DNA from: Synechococcus sp. UW140
GTDB taxonomy: Bacteria; Cyanobacteriota; Cyanobacteriia; PCC-6307; Cyanobiaceae
DNA: 41,708 nucleotides
NCBI GenBank assembly: GCA_945878795.1
Contig: CAMDWF010000001.1
Location: 1-41,708, forward strand
Reading direction: 5' to 3'
How positions within the stretch are numbered: position 1 is the stretch's first letter; every line of letters begins with the position of its first letter. The position numbers and the translations under genes were made by a program. Positions 7,252-20,300 of the stretch are shown piece by piece. The notes under the pieces are model-generated. The model searched no databases, was not told the origin of the DNA, and saw only the letters and a program-made list of their open reading frames with translations.

Positions 7252-8202
7252 TTAGTAGAACTCTTCTTCGGTGCTGATTTCGCCAGGTCCGGCGGCAAAG
7301 GCCAGCCAGAGGGGGAATTGCAAGACAGGAATATCCACCACCTGCTCGGCGGCGTCGATCACGATGAAGGGCAGCTCGCCCCGCTCCTCGATCCGATCGG
7401 CCCGCTCGATCAGGGCATCGGCCCGCTCAAACAGCACGATCCCGCTGGTGGGACCGAAGTCTTCGCGGGCGAGGCCCAGGCAGTCTTGGAGCCCGCGGCG
7501 CCATTCCCCAAGCCGTTCCGGTTGGCCGGCTAGCACCAGGGTTTGGAAGCGATCGCCGTAGAGCTCCCCCAGGATGGCGATCGCCGCTGAGGCCACCAGG
7601 GCATTGCGGCTGCGACTGCCCGTGCTGGGCTGGGCGCCCCGGCCCCCCTGGCCAAGAAACCAGTCGTCGAGGCAGGCGGCTCCAGGGGCGTCCAAGGTGC
7701 GCCGGAGTTTCCAGGCATCGGCATAGAAGTCGGGCTGGCCGCCAAAGGAGGCCAGCCGTTCGCGAATTAGGGCTTCGTCCTGGCTGAACAGCCCCGCAGC
7801 CCCGGGGATCGGGGGGGCGTTTGTGGCTTCCGCGTTGGTTGGGCTACCAGCCGATGCGGCTGCTGCGGCATCGAGGGGGGAGGGTTGGACCAGCACCTGT
7901 TGGGGCACCAGGTCCACGTGTTCGGCGGCTACGGCCAGATCCTGTAGGGCGCCCACCAGGTAGTCCTGGAATCCCTTCATCCTGCGGGCCACCCCATCTG
8001 CCTGGCCAGCGAAGGTGGATTGAATCTCTTTTTGAATCAGGGCCCTACGGCCCTCCAGGGCGCTGATTTCCGCTTGGAGGGCATCCCGCTGTTGGCGCAG
8101 TTCCGTCAGGGCCAGATCTGGCCATTGGGGTCGGGATGGATCATCAGCCTTGGGGTCCGGTTCGAAGGAGGAGAGCAAGGGGGAAAAGGGATCATCGGCC
8201 AA
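7252..8202 (-). CDS. DUF3086-like conserved cyanobacterial protein
   Basis: This encodes 316 residues of unknown function. The C-terminal half, with DDWFLGQGGRG, NALVASAAIAILGELYGDRFQTLVL, ERADALIERADRIEERGELPFIVID and VLQFPLWLAFA, matches my memory of the cyanobacterial DUF3086 family. The N-terminal part has a predicted coiled coil (about residues 30-65, TELRQQRDALQAEISALEGRRALIQKEI) followed by an Ala/Pro-rich spacer near 110-140. No signal peptide or membrane segment is seen, so it is probably cytoplasmic. The start is TTG 8202. No in-frame ATG lies upstream before a stop codon, and the N-terminus MADDPFSPLL looks plausible. It is the upstream gene of a likely two-gene operon with plsY. 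It diverges from the giant repetitive gene, so its promoter lies within 8203-8345. The name rests on recall of the family. Confidence 0.6.
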   Translation of the reverse strand: MADDPFSPLLSSFEPDPKADDPSRPQWPDLALTELRQQRDALQAEISALEGRRALIQKEIQSTFAGQADGVARRMKGFQDYLVGALQDLAVAAEHVDLVPQQVLVQPSPLDAAAAASAGSPTNAEATNAPPIPGAAGLFSQDEALIRERLASFGGQPDFYADAWKLRRTLDAPGAACLDDWFLGQGGRGAQPSTGSRSRNALVASAAIAILGELYGDRFQTLVLAGQPERLGEWRRGLQDCLGLAREDFGPTSGIVLFERADALIERADRIEERGELPFIVIDAAEQVVDIPVLQFPLWLAFAAGPGEISTEEEFY

Positions 8203-8345
8203 CAGTATTAGCCAGGATTGTGCCAGTCATTGCTTTGGCAGTTGCTTGCTAGCCAGTCCCCTAACTGAGTAGGAGTTGCCAGCATTACCCGGTTTTGCAG
8301 CGGTAGTGCCTCTAAAGTGCTGCGACAGCAAACTTATAGCCCCGA
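8203..8345. promoter_or_regulatory. Divergent intergenic region; boundary of the secretion island
   Basis: These 143 bp lie between the DUF3086-like gene (minus) and the giant gene (plus) and must hold both promoters. A TATAGC element at 8335-8340 resembles a -10 box but lies only five bases before the ATG at 8346. TAAAGT at 8313-8318 is an alternative. Neither has a convincing -35, and no Shine-Dalgarno sequence precedes the ATG. This is the apparent edge between housekeeping genes and the accessory locus. Confidence 0.4.
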
Positions 8346-11300
8346 ATGGCCCTGTCTTACTCAACTCTGGTTGTAACCCTGGCTGGTCTCCAGCTCCAGA
8401 ACCTCCAGCAGGTCATTACAGCCCGGGGCATCGACAGGGTTCTTGTCGTAGACACGCCGTCCGGTTTTAGCAGTACCAGTGGGATTGCCGCTGTCAGCGC
8501 CGCCGCCAATTTGAGGTCGGCCCCATCTGGTCAGTTGAGCCAATCACAAGCGCCCGGCCTGTCCTTTGCCTTCGCCGGTGGCGAAAACTCAGTGACCCTG
8601 AGTGCTGCTGGCTATGGAGCGCTAGGCAAAGCCGGTTTTACGTTCGTTCAGGATCCTGGGCTGGACAGCTTCAGCAGCACAGTGGTGCTCAACGCTGCTT
8701 CCCTCGCCCAGGGATCGACCATTACCCAGACCAATGCCAGGGCCCTCTCGACTGAATTGCTCGCAGAGGGTGAGGCTGGGGTCAAAGAGCTAGCCAATTC
8801 AGCCCTCTTCAACGGCACGGCATCTGATCTGTATTTCAATCCTTCCGTCAGTCTGGCGAATAAGCCTGCCCTTTCCGTGGCAGGAGGGATAGCAGGCGCA
8901 GGGATCTTGTCTGATTTTGGCGGCAGCGTCAGGGTCAACGTGAACGCTTCCGAGTTTGCTTCCCTGGCCCAGGCCAAGGTTTCGACGCCTTCCCTGCCAA
9001 TCCAGGTGTCGGATCCAGCGAACCTGACCGTCGACGACGCCCCGGCTGCCCAAACCACAGCCAACGGCCTCAACACCTTGTTGAAGCCCCTGACGAACTC
9101 TTCGTATGTGCCTGGCAGCTCGGTGTTGCCGGCCAACTTGCTCACGGCAAGGGCCGCATCATTCCAAGTGGACACGCTCACCCTGGGCGGCACCTTTGAG
9201 GTGGGCGATGTAGTGAGCGCCGTGGTGAACAACACCACGGTTTCGGTCAACGCCGCCAGCACCACCCGTAGCGCCATCGCCAGTCAGCTTGTTGCGGAGA
9301 TCACAGCCAACAGCACGGTGGCAGCTGCGGTCACCGCCAGCACCAATGGTGACGTCGTCACCCTTACGGCCAAAGCAGCGGGAACACCGTTCACGGTTTC
9401 GTCGGCCACTGCAGCCAATCGTCCTTCTGTGGCCCAGGTGAGTGGTCTGACCCTCACCGGCACCTATGAGGTGGGCGATGTGGTGAGCGCCGTGGTGAAC
9501 GGCACCACGGTTTCGGTCAACGCCGCCAGCACGACCCTTAGCGCCATCGCCAGTCAGCTTGCTGCGGCGATCACAGCCAACAGCACGGTGGCAGCTGCGG
9601 TCACCGCTAGCACCAATGGTGATGTCGTCACCCTGACGGCTAAAGCAGCGGGAACACCGTTCACGGTTTCGGCCACGGCAGCCAACAAAGCGGGTGGCAC
9701 AGACACTACCCAGGCTGTTGCCGCTGCGACCTCCACTGCAAACGTGGTCGTGGGGTCTAACACCACCCAGGCTGTTGCCGCTGCGACCCCCACCGCCAAC
9801 GTGGTCGTGGGGTCTAACACCACCCAGGCTGTTGCCGCTGCTACCCCCACCGCCAACGTGGTCGTGGGGTCTGACACCACCCAGGCTATTGCGCGCAGTT
9901 CGGCTTCGCCCATCCTCAACACCATCGCGCTCACCCCAGCGCTACTGGATGCTCTGTTTGCCTCTAACCAACGGGCGGGCGACTGGGCACCTACTGGCGA
10001 CTCGAGCACCAATGACATTGGTAAATACGCCTTCGCCGGTGACGTGGAGCTCACCGTTTCTCAGTTCCGGGCCCTACCCCAAGAAGGCGCTGTCGCACCC
10101 AACTCTTCCATTCTCACCCTGAAAGGCACCTCCGCCGAGCTCACCCTGGTGCTCGAGGAGGCCCGTCTGCAGCGGACGGCAGCGGGGGCTAGCCGCCTGG
10201 ACTCGGTTAATCGAATCCTGATCACGGATGCCGCCCCGCTGGTGCTCAGTGCTGAGACCTTTGCTGCCCTGGATCAGGCCTCCTTGAGGACCAGTCTGGA
10301 TAACCAGGCGGGCATTACCAAGGTCGAGCGTCTCGTGAGCCCCGCCCAAGGAACCACCCCTGCAGTTTTTGCGGTTGCGGCAATCACCATCGCCGCCAAT
10401 GGCACAAGTGGTGGCACCGCCAATCTCACCAATTTGCAAACTCTTGGTATTACCCAGAGGGATAACCCATCTACCACCAACGCCAATGAGGCGGATCTCC
10501 TCAGCACAGCACTCCCGGGTACACCCGTTGGGGCCAACCTGATCAATCAGGTCAAGGAAATTGAGCTTCAGTTCAACCTCACCACATGGCTCACCACCCC
10601 TGCTGAAAAGGCCTCCATCCTGCGGTTGCAGGCAAGTCTGCCTTCAGGCACGAAGCTCACACTGAATCCTGACAACACCTCCGGACCTCTCAGTGCTAGC
10701 CAGGCTGGCGAGGTCATAGCGGCTTTCCCCCCTAATTCTGCCCTCCAGGTCAAGCCAAACTCGATCAATATTTCCGAATCCGTCGGCACCAGCCTCCAGG
10801 CTCTTTTTACGGCGAATGCCCTCGATTCCTCCCTGGGGGGACTCGTTGGCAGCGTCAGTGGCCCCGCTGGTTCTGTCACCCTCAATGGCAACCAGCTCAA
10901 TAGCGTCCTTTCCGGTGGCATACAGCCCCAGCAGCGCCTGTTCATTCTGAGAGACACGGCTGCAGGCATCGGAGCCTTCATTAAGACAGCCACTGATGGT
11001 TCTACAGCTGGAACCCAGCTCAGCTTGGCCGGTGTGCAATCGATAAGCCGCACCGATTCCGGTGCGCCCATTCCCGTCACAGTCCGTGAGTTTGAGTTCC
11101 TGCGTACCCAGCAGGCATCGGGCCTCACGTTGCCGAATAGCCTGCTGCAGATTGTTGATAGCAATGCAAATATTCAGAGCTTTATCGATACCGCATTCAA
11201 CGGATCCAGCCTGAGGTCCGGTTACAACCTCGCGGCGTTGGCTGGATTTACCACGGTTGCAAATGGAATCCCTGACGCAAGCCTTGTTGACATCAATACC

Positions 11301-14300
11301 CAGCAGTTGTTGGCGGTCAACGCCCAGCGGACTTCAGGCTTGAATTTTGCACCGGGCTCTTTCCGTCTTGTCGACACCAGCGCCAACCTGCAGGCTGCTG
11401 TTACGGCCCTGGCGGCGGGTTCCGCCACCAATGACCTCACCTTGGTCAAATCGTTGGCCACCGGCAGCGGCCGCACGGCCACTCCCTTCTTTGCCGCCCT
11501 TTCTGCGGCGCAGGTGGTCACCCTCAACACCTATCTGGCTGCCCAGCCGGCCAGTGCCACCAGCACCCAGATCCGACGAGTGCCTGCGGCCATCGTCAAC
11601 CTCAACGACACCGCCGCCAATATCAACAACCTGCTGATCAATGCCACTGACACCACCCCCCTGGAACTGGGCTTCCTCTGGCGGATCATCGGCAGCGAAA
11701 CTGGCGCCACAATTGAGTTGAGCTACAGCCAGTTCCAGGCTCTCAGGGGTACCAGCAACCTCACGAGCCTGAGCAAAGCCCTTGGCCTCACATCGATTGA
11801 GATTGTTGTTACGGGCTCTGGTGAAGAGTTGCAGCAGTTGTTTGCAACCTACGGCACTGATTTTTCCAATCTTGAAGCCAATATCAGTTTCCGCATCAGT
11901 GACGGCGCTGAAGTCAAACTCAATGCATCCCAACTCGACAAGTTGGATGGCCGCATTGAAGGTGCCGTCGTTGTTGCCGACACCAATGCAAACCTTGAAA
12001 AGGTCTTCGACAACGCCATCCCCACCAGTGTCAAGACCTTCCAGTTGTTGGATGGCTCCGGCAACATTGTTGATGTTGATAGGGATGGTTCCCTCGATGG
12101 CGACACGATCACCCTCACGGTGAACGGACTCGCTGGCCTGCCCGGCTATCTCGACGCCAATGTTGTGCTTCGAGACACCGACGAAAACATCGAGCGTCGT
12201 TTGCGCTCTGATCTTGATTACAGGGTCAGCCGCATCGAGGTGAGCGGTTCGGGGATCAATTCTGAAAGCGCTCTCAATTTGCGTATTGGCCAGCTCGAGC
12301 GGTTGCTCGACAACGGCGTTGAGATCGCCACTGGCGTTTCAATCATCCTCGATCCAAGGGACACCCTTGAAATCAATGCCCTCGCTGCCTCAGGTTTGCC
12401 GGCTGGTTTCCAGGGCAAGTTGGTGATCGCCGATGACGGCGACGCCTTGCGCTCCCTGTTTGATGGCATCTGGAATATTCCTGCTGGCGCCACCACCGTG
12501 CAGCTGCGCAGCCTTGATAATGCCCCGCTGCAGCTCAACGTGGCCCAGTTGGAGCAGCTGGTTGGCAGCTATCCAGCATTCAGTGGTGCGATTGAACTGA
12601 TTGATGGCAAGGTAGAGCTCGGTCAATACATCAATGGCAACCCCGCGCTCATTGATCCCCGCGTGGTCAGCATCAGTGTCGAAGGCTTCGAGCTTCCCGA
12701 TGGTGCTGGAGGACAGCGGCTACTGCTCACCGCCAGCCAACTGAGCGAACTTCAGGTAATTGAAGGTCAATTGGGCATCAAGCTATTTGAAGGCACCATC
12801 AATCTGGATCAAACCAGCTTCAGTGCGGCAACCCTTCTGCCCTCCGACTCACGCCTTGAACTCACCGCTGCCCAGGTGAACGCCAAGTTGCAGGCGCTCC
12901 TCAATTCGGTCAACGACCAAATTCGCCCCGATCTCGATGCCCTTAAGGCGTCGATTATTGCGGTTGATTCCAGCAACGACTCTCAGCCTGGCGGTGTTTC
13001 GGTCATTGAACGCCTCAACCAGCTGGCAGCCCAGGTCACCAAGCTCGACCGTGAGACGGTCACCGTCGCCGAGTTGCGGACCTTGCTCGCCGATCCCTCG
13101 GTGCCCGCCAACGACCGCTTCACCATTGCTGACACCAACGCAGCAATCCGCTCCCTGCTGTCAGGAGCAGCCGCCAATACCCTCGCCCTAACCCGGGTCA
13201 GCCGTCTGATTCCTACCCAGTCGGCGGATGCTGCCCTCACCCTCAGCATCAGCGAACTGGAGGTTCTGCTGCCTGGAGTGGTTGTTGAAAACCTGGTGGT
13301 GGCCGATAGCGCCTCCGAGATTCTCAGCAGATGGGATTCGACAACCAAGAGTTTTGACTTGGATCCCCGCGTTGATGCGGTTCGGGTTGCGTCGGCCGGC
13401 CTGCAGCCGGAAGCCCTCGAGCTCACCGTGGAGCAGTACCAGTCGATTAGTGGCCTGATGCCCGAGGGCCGGTTTGTCCTCACCGATAGCAGCAGCAACC
13501 TGCTCGCTCAACTCCGCGTTGCCCGAGATGAGCGGGTGGTGGCGATCGAGCCCACGGGCAGCGCTAACCAGCCCGGTGTGCTGAGCATCAGCAATGACGC
13601 CGACTTGGCTCTGCTGCCCGAGGTGATTGGCACGATTGCTTTGACCACCACCAGTGCCCGTTTGGCAGACCTGGTGCGCTCCAGCGAGTTCAACTTAAGC
13701 GAATTCAGCAGCCTGGCCAGCAGCGATGGCCAACTACTGAGCGTGGATGCCGAAACCCTGGCCCTGTTGCCCGGCAACCTCCACATTGTTGGAGGTCTGG
13801 TGTTGCGCGACTCGGCCGGAGATGTGGCCGAGGTTCTCAGCAATCCTTTGGATCGTCGCCTGGTTGGGATCGAATCCCGCAGCGGTGAACTGATTCTGTC
13901 GGTGCGCCAGCTACAGCAGCTCGAAACCCTTGAGAGCAACCTGGAGGTGACGCTGCGCGACGACTCCGATGCCATCACTGCTTACCTGGCGGCCGGATTG
14001 CCTTCTCTCGCCGTTCACACCATCAGTGTGTCCAATGGCGATCGCCTCAACCTCAGTTCCGATTCCTTTGCAAACCTGCTGGCAGCAGAAGGAATCGCTG
14101 CAAGCCGTCTCTATGCCGGCCAGATCCAGCTGTCTACCGCCAGCGAGCAGGTGGATTTTGTGCCCACCCAACTCGCCGACACTCGCGTCACGGGTCTGTC
14201 GGTGAGTGGCACCGATCAGCTTGTCCTCAAGGTGTCAGAACTGGAACGTTTGGGCACGGCCTTCGGCGGCAAAGTGATCCTCGAAGACAGCTTGGCTGCC

Positions 14301-17300
14301 ATTAAGGCCGCTCTGGCTTCTCCACTCGATTCCCGTGTGCAGGCCCTGCGGGCCGTTGATCTCCAGACCAATGGTTTGGTACCCATCATTCTGGATGCCA
14401 ACCAGTTGGCCAACGTGCCTTCCCCGCTGCAGAGCTCGATCACGGTGGTCGAATCGGTTGCAGGAATCAACCGGTTGCTGGGCTCTCCGCAAAACACCTC
14501 CTACCGGTTGCAGGTTCAGGATTCAGGCCTTGTGCTCTCAGCTGAACAGTTCCAGAACCTGGGAACAGTGCAGTTGGTGAAGCGTGATGGCAGTCCCGCC
14601 CAGATTATTTTGCGTGACACCGCCCAAGACATTGCTGGGCTCATCGATATCGTTCCCGGTGCTGTGCTGGATCCGCGCATCCTGCGCCTTGAACCCACCA
14701 ACAGCAATCGCCTCAGCCTGTCCCTGGCCCAGGTAGCGAACCTTCCCGCTAACCGCTTCTCTGGCAATTCAATTGTTGTCTCAGACAGTGTTGGCAATAT
14801 CCTCACCCAACTCACGTCCAATGCCCAGGGAGCTCCCAACCTGGATGCCCGCATCCAGGCCTTTGATCTGATCAACGGCACCCAGATCACCCTGAGTGCT
14901 TCCCAGTTCAAGTCGCTGCAGGCGGCGGAAGATCGCCTGGGCTATCAGTTGCTCTCCGGTCCATTCAAGCTCCAGGGTTTGGCTGGCGAAGAGCCTGCGA
15001 TCGCCGACATCCTCGATGACCAGGACAGCCGCGTCACGGTGGTATCGAGCCCTGACATCGACCAGCTCATCCTCAACAGCGCCCAGCTCCGCGAACTTGG
15101 TTCTGCCTTTAGCGGGAATGTCATTCTCCAGGACACCGCTATCGGCATTCTCGACGAACTGACCCGTAGTCTCGATTCCCGGGTTATTGACATTCGCACG
15201 ATTGGTGTCTCTGAGTTGAATTTGAAGGCCCGTCAGTTGTTGAATCTGCCGCAGGATTTCCAAGGCAAGGTGATTCTCGACGACAACCTCCCGAATATTC
15301 GCTCCTTCATTAACAAGCCCTTCAACCTGTCTGAAAAACTGACGCTCCAGCTGAGTGTGATGCAGTTGGCTGAGCTCACCAAGCAGTCTGTTGCTGAGTC
15401 GTTGCTCACGGGCAAAGGTGATCTGATTGTTACCGGCTTCGATAGCACCTCGTCTTCCACCACAGCGTTGGTGAATCTCCCACGCACCTTCAGTTCGATT
15501 GAGGTGGTGCTGGATAGTCCTCAGGGTGGAGTTCTCGAACTTGACAACACGAGCAATGCAAATACTCCCCTTCAAAACCTGGGTGCCCTGATAGACCCCC
15601 TGCGGCGGAATGCTCTGGTTGGCTCTGGCAGCACTGAGAAGCTCTACGCCAACGACAAGCTCACCATTAATCCCGGTGAATCGGTACGGATCAGCACCCA
15701 AAATCTGTTTGCCAAAAAACTAGAGACCCTGTTAGCAGGTGCATCTCCGAGCCAGTCTTCGAATCAACCGGTTGGCCAACTGATTCTCAGCGGATACACC
15801 GATCAGGATGTGTCCCAGCTCAATGGCACCTTGGGGATCACCGTTGAAGTTTATGCCGGCACGCCTGAGTCTCCCAGACTGATTGATTCCAGGTTGCTGC
15901 GCGGTGTCCAGGGCAACGGTGTTGACAGCATTGTGCTTGCAACGGGCGGTTCCTACGTCATCTCTTCGAACGATGCCGCCGAACTTCAGACCCTCTTGCC
16001 TGCGGCCCCGAGTGGTCAGCAACCCCAGGATGCAATCCTCAAAGTTACGGGTTATTTGGGTCAAGACTTCCGTCCCCTTGCAAGCCGCGTTGGGCGCATC
16101 GACATTCAGGTTGAGACCACCCAAGCCCTGAACCAGGCGCTACTTCCTGACCAGGCCAACCTTTGGATTTATCAGCAGGCCGAGCTCAGCGCCACTGATG
16201 CGGCCACACTGAAGAATCGTTTGCAAAATGCCAACGAGGGCATTAAAGATGCCGCTGCCGGCGTTGTGCGGGTGCTTGGTTACACCGGCCAGGACCTGAT
16301 TGCCCCATCCGGCTCGGATTTTGCAACCTCACTCAATGTTGTCGTTGAAGTTGCTGTTGCAGATCTCAGCTCCTCCATTAACCGCCTTGCCCAGGCCGAT
16401 CAGGTGGTGCTTGCACCGGCCAGCCAGCTGCGGCTGACACAGCAGCAGGCTGAAGAATTGGCTGGTCGCCTTGCAGCCGCTGGCTCTGGCGGCAGCCTGC
16501 GAGTGGTGGGTTACACGGGGGCCGATCTCAGTGCCATTGCTTCCGCCACAGCTGGGGCCACAACAGTCACCCTTGAACTCGCAAGCGGCCAGAATTGGGC
16601 CACCGAGTCCAGCAAATCCCCAGGCCAGCTCCAAATCTTTACCCAAGACGCCGATCTGATCGAACTGGCCAGTGGTTCAACCCTGACCCTCACGGCAGAT
16701 CAGGCAGCGGCGCTGAAAGGCAAGCTGACCGGTGCCGGCAGCCTGACGATTACGGGCTACAACGCCCAGGATCTGACGGTGCCAGCCAATGCCGGCTTCC
16801 TAGGCCTGAGCGTGACGGTGGAAACCACCGCCGGCAGTGACATCAGTGGTGGAGCGAATCTGCTGAAGGATGTTGATGTGGTGAAGGTTGGCGGCAATGA
16901 CGTGCTGACCATCACGGCCAGCCAGGCCGATGAACTGAAGACCAAGTTGCTTGGTGTTGCCCCAGTTCAGGGTGAAACCGCTGGCCAGGTGGTGGTGAAG
17001 AGCTATGCCGGCGGCGACCTCAGTGCGATTGCCGATCAAAGTGCCTCCAGTCTTGATGTGAAGCTGCAGATTGCCAGCGGCACGAGCTTCACTGCGGACG
17101 CAGGCTTTGTGACCCGGGTGAGCGATGCGGATGTGATCGAACTGGCCAGTGGTTCAACCCTGACCCTCACGGCAGATCAGGCAGCGGCGCTGAAAGGCAA
17201 GCTGACCGGTGCCGGCAGCCTGACGATTACGGGCTACAACGCCCAAGATCTCAGCAGCGGCGCGTCCACCTTGTCGGTGGCCGCCTTCCTCAATAGCAGT

Positions 17301-20300
17301 GTCGATCTCTCCGCTGTTACGGCCACCAATCCCCTGGGGCTGGCGTCTGATAGCAACGACACAGTCGTGATCGGTGCCAATGGCGCATTGATCATCAATG
17401 CCGCCCAGGCTGTGAGCCTGGCCGACAACCTGCTCCTTGCGGCTCCAGGCCAGAACTCTGGCAGTGTCACGATCAGGAACTACACCGGTCAAGACCTCTC
17501 GGCTATCCAGGATGCAGTGGCTCAAGGCCTCACGATCAATCTAGAAATTAGTAGCGCTGTTGATCTCCGTGCTGTAAATGCTGCCTCCTACCTGGCAGAT
17601 GTTGATCGCATCACGGTCGCCCCAGGCGGTGAGCTGGCCATCGATAACAGCAACTACGCCGCTATCACTGGCAAATTCCAAGGCGGCTCTCAGCAGGGTG
17701 TGTTGAACGTCGTCAATATTGACCCAACAGCAGGCTTGCAGGCTCTGAAAACAGCCTATCCGAATCTGACCATTGATGTAACGCTGAAAAATGGCACCCA
17801 GGCGTCACCGGCGAAAGAGTCGTTCTCTGGCGGTGCTGCGGATGCAAATCTCTCGGTTGTACGCAATATCTATGTTCCCCAGTATGCCGAACTAGGCCTC
17901 ACTTTTAGTGGCGCCGTTGTTGACCGTGCTGGCACCTTTAATGGTTCTGAGCCCGATTATCCGATGGAATTCATCAAGAAGGTTCCTGGACAAGAACCAG
18001 GTACGTTGAATGTTGTCATGTCCGATTATACGGCTGTGCAGGCTTCGGTTGCCTCTGCTGGCCTGCAGCAATTGCTGGCGTTCCAAGCCGCAGGCAATTA
18101 CACCCTTAAGATCGATCTTCCTGCCACTGTTAGCCTCACTCTTGATGCATCCGATGTCGATCTGTTTGACCAGAACTTGAGTGGAGCAGGGAGTCTTGTT
18201 GTTAATAGCTATGCCGGTCAGGACATTTCTCGTCTGGCGGCAACCCTCGCCAGCGTGACGATCAATGTGGCGAATGGAACCACCGCGGTACTTCCTTCTG
18301 CCTCGCGATTGCCTGTGATTACCAGTGGTCTGGTAACCCTGAATGTGGGCGCCAACGCCACCTTGGTCGTGGAGAGCGAACAGGCTGAGCCGCTGCGACT
18401 TTCCAATCAGCGTTTGGTTCTTAGCAACACCTCCACCTTGGCGATCCAAGCGGGCAGCCTCAATCGCTTCGGTGCAATTACGGCTCCAACCGGTTCAGTG
18501 GTTGAGTTGTTGAATTACACCGGCAGCAGCCAGGTGTTAACCAAGGCTTCCGACGCCACACTCCATGCCGTCATCGGACAGCCCGGCACCGCAGCCACGA
18601 TCACTCTTGATTCGATCGATTCGCTGATCGACAAACTCTCCGTATCCCAAGGCAGTACGCTCACGATCGGCAACACCGTTTCCGGTGCCGGAATTGACAT
18701 CGATGTAGTTCGCGGTCAGTTGTCTGCCACTGCCGCATTCCTCTCTGGCAAGAGCATCGACGGTGCTGATTCCCTCAAGGTTGATTTGGGCGAGTCCTTC
18801 GGGCAAATCACCGTTCGCGATTTGCAACGGACCACCAACCTCGCCCAAATAGACGGCGGTTACACCGTGCGCGCCGAGGTTTCAGCCGCTACGGCTACCG
18901 ATCCAGACTTTGCTTTTGATGCGGTTGGCTTCAATGCCATTGATCAATATCTGATCACCAGCGCTGGAACTGTTCTGGCCACAGCTGCCGAGCTGAACGG
19001 TAAGCAGGTTGCGCCGGCCACTGGCCTCGAAGCCAATGCGGTGACCTTCACCGTTGGCGCCTACACCAGCCAATCCCTGCAGGGGCTCGATTCTGGTTTG
19101 GTGGTGGATGTGACGACAGCGAATGGTGCAACGCTGGAAGCTGGCAAGTTGAGTAATGCCGACACCATCACGGTTGCAGGATCAACGTCATCGACGGTGA
19201 GTGCAGCGGATGCGGATACCTTTGGATCCAAGCTGAGGGGTGATGGCACACTGAATGTGATTGGATACACCGATCAATATCTCAGTGACATCACCACTGC
19301 CAAGATAGGTGTCACCACGGTTGATGGTGTAACTCTTGCAGCGAGCAAGTTGACGTCTGTTGATACGGTCACTGTCGTCGGAGTTAACAATGTTTCGGCG
19401 GCCGAGGCCCTTGCTTTTGCCCCCACATTTGGCGGCACTGGAACACTGCGCGTCACTGAGGCACTTGCCTCGGCTGAACAGCTCAAAGTGCTCAATACCA
19501 AAAGCACGGCGCTCATTAACGCCGCGAGCGTCACGTCGATCACCGGCGCTGCGGCTGATTTGGCTGCGATTTACACCGCAGCTTCAACTGAGATCTCAGG
19601 TCTCGACAATGAAGCTGTGACCCTCTCTACGGATCCGTCCACTGCAGAATTAAAGGCAATCAGTACCCGGAACAGTGGCACGATCACTTTCAGTGGGCCT
19701 TCTGGCTACGGCTTGGCGCTCCCCGGCTCTGCAGCTGATGTTGCGGCAGCCCTCTCTGGAACCTTCGCTGCTCCCTTTACCGGTTCCGTAACGATCACAG
19801 ACTCGACGGTTGCGACGATTGCTGAGCTGAAGGCGATCAACAGCAAAACAGCTGGAGTTATCACGCTGAACGCTGAATCGATTGCGGCCAGCTGGGTTGA
19901 TACCGCCTCGAACTTGCTCGTTGCACTTGAGGGCCTCACTTCTTTGACTGGATTGATTGCGGTATCGGCGTTGCCCGCAGGAGCCGCTGGTGTGGGTGCG
20001 TTGAACACAATCGCTGGCACTACCAATGGTTTGGTGACAGCGTCTGTGAGTGGCAGTGCAGCTCAGCTTGCACTGCTGACGACAACGGCGACGGACCTGA
20101 TTGCGGTAACGATCACAGACTCGACGGTTGCAACGGTTGAACAGCTGAAGACGATCAACGGCAAGACAGCTGGGATTATCACTCTGAATGCTGCATCGAT
20201 CGGCAATGCCTGGAGTGATACGGCAGCGAATCTGAACGAAGCGTTTGCAGGGATCACGAGCGTGACCGGAACGATCACGGCGACGGCAGTTCCTGAAGGA

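Noticed and set aside
9702..9893. Regular short repeats considered as a CRISPR array
   Set aside because: The whole 57-bp unit is repeated with no variable spacers, and it is translated in frame.
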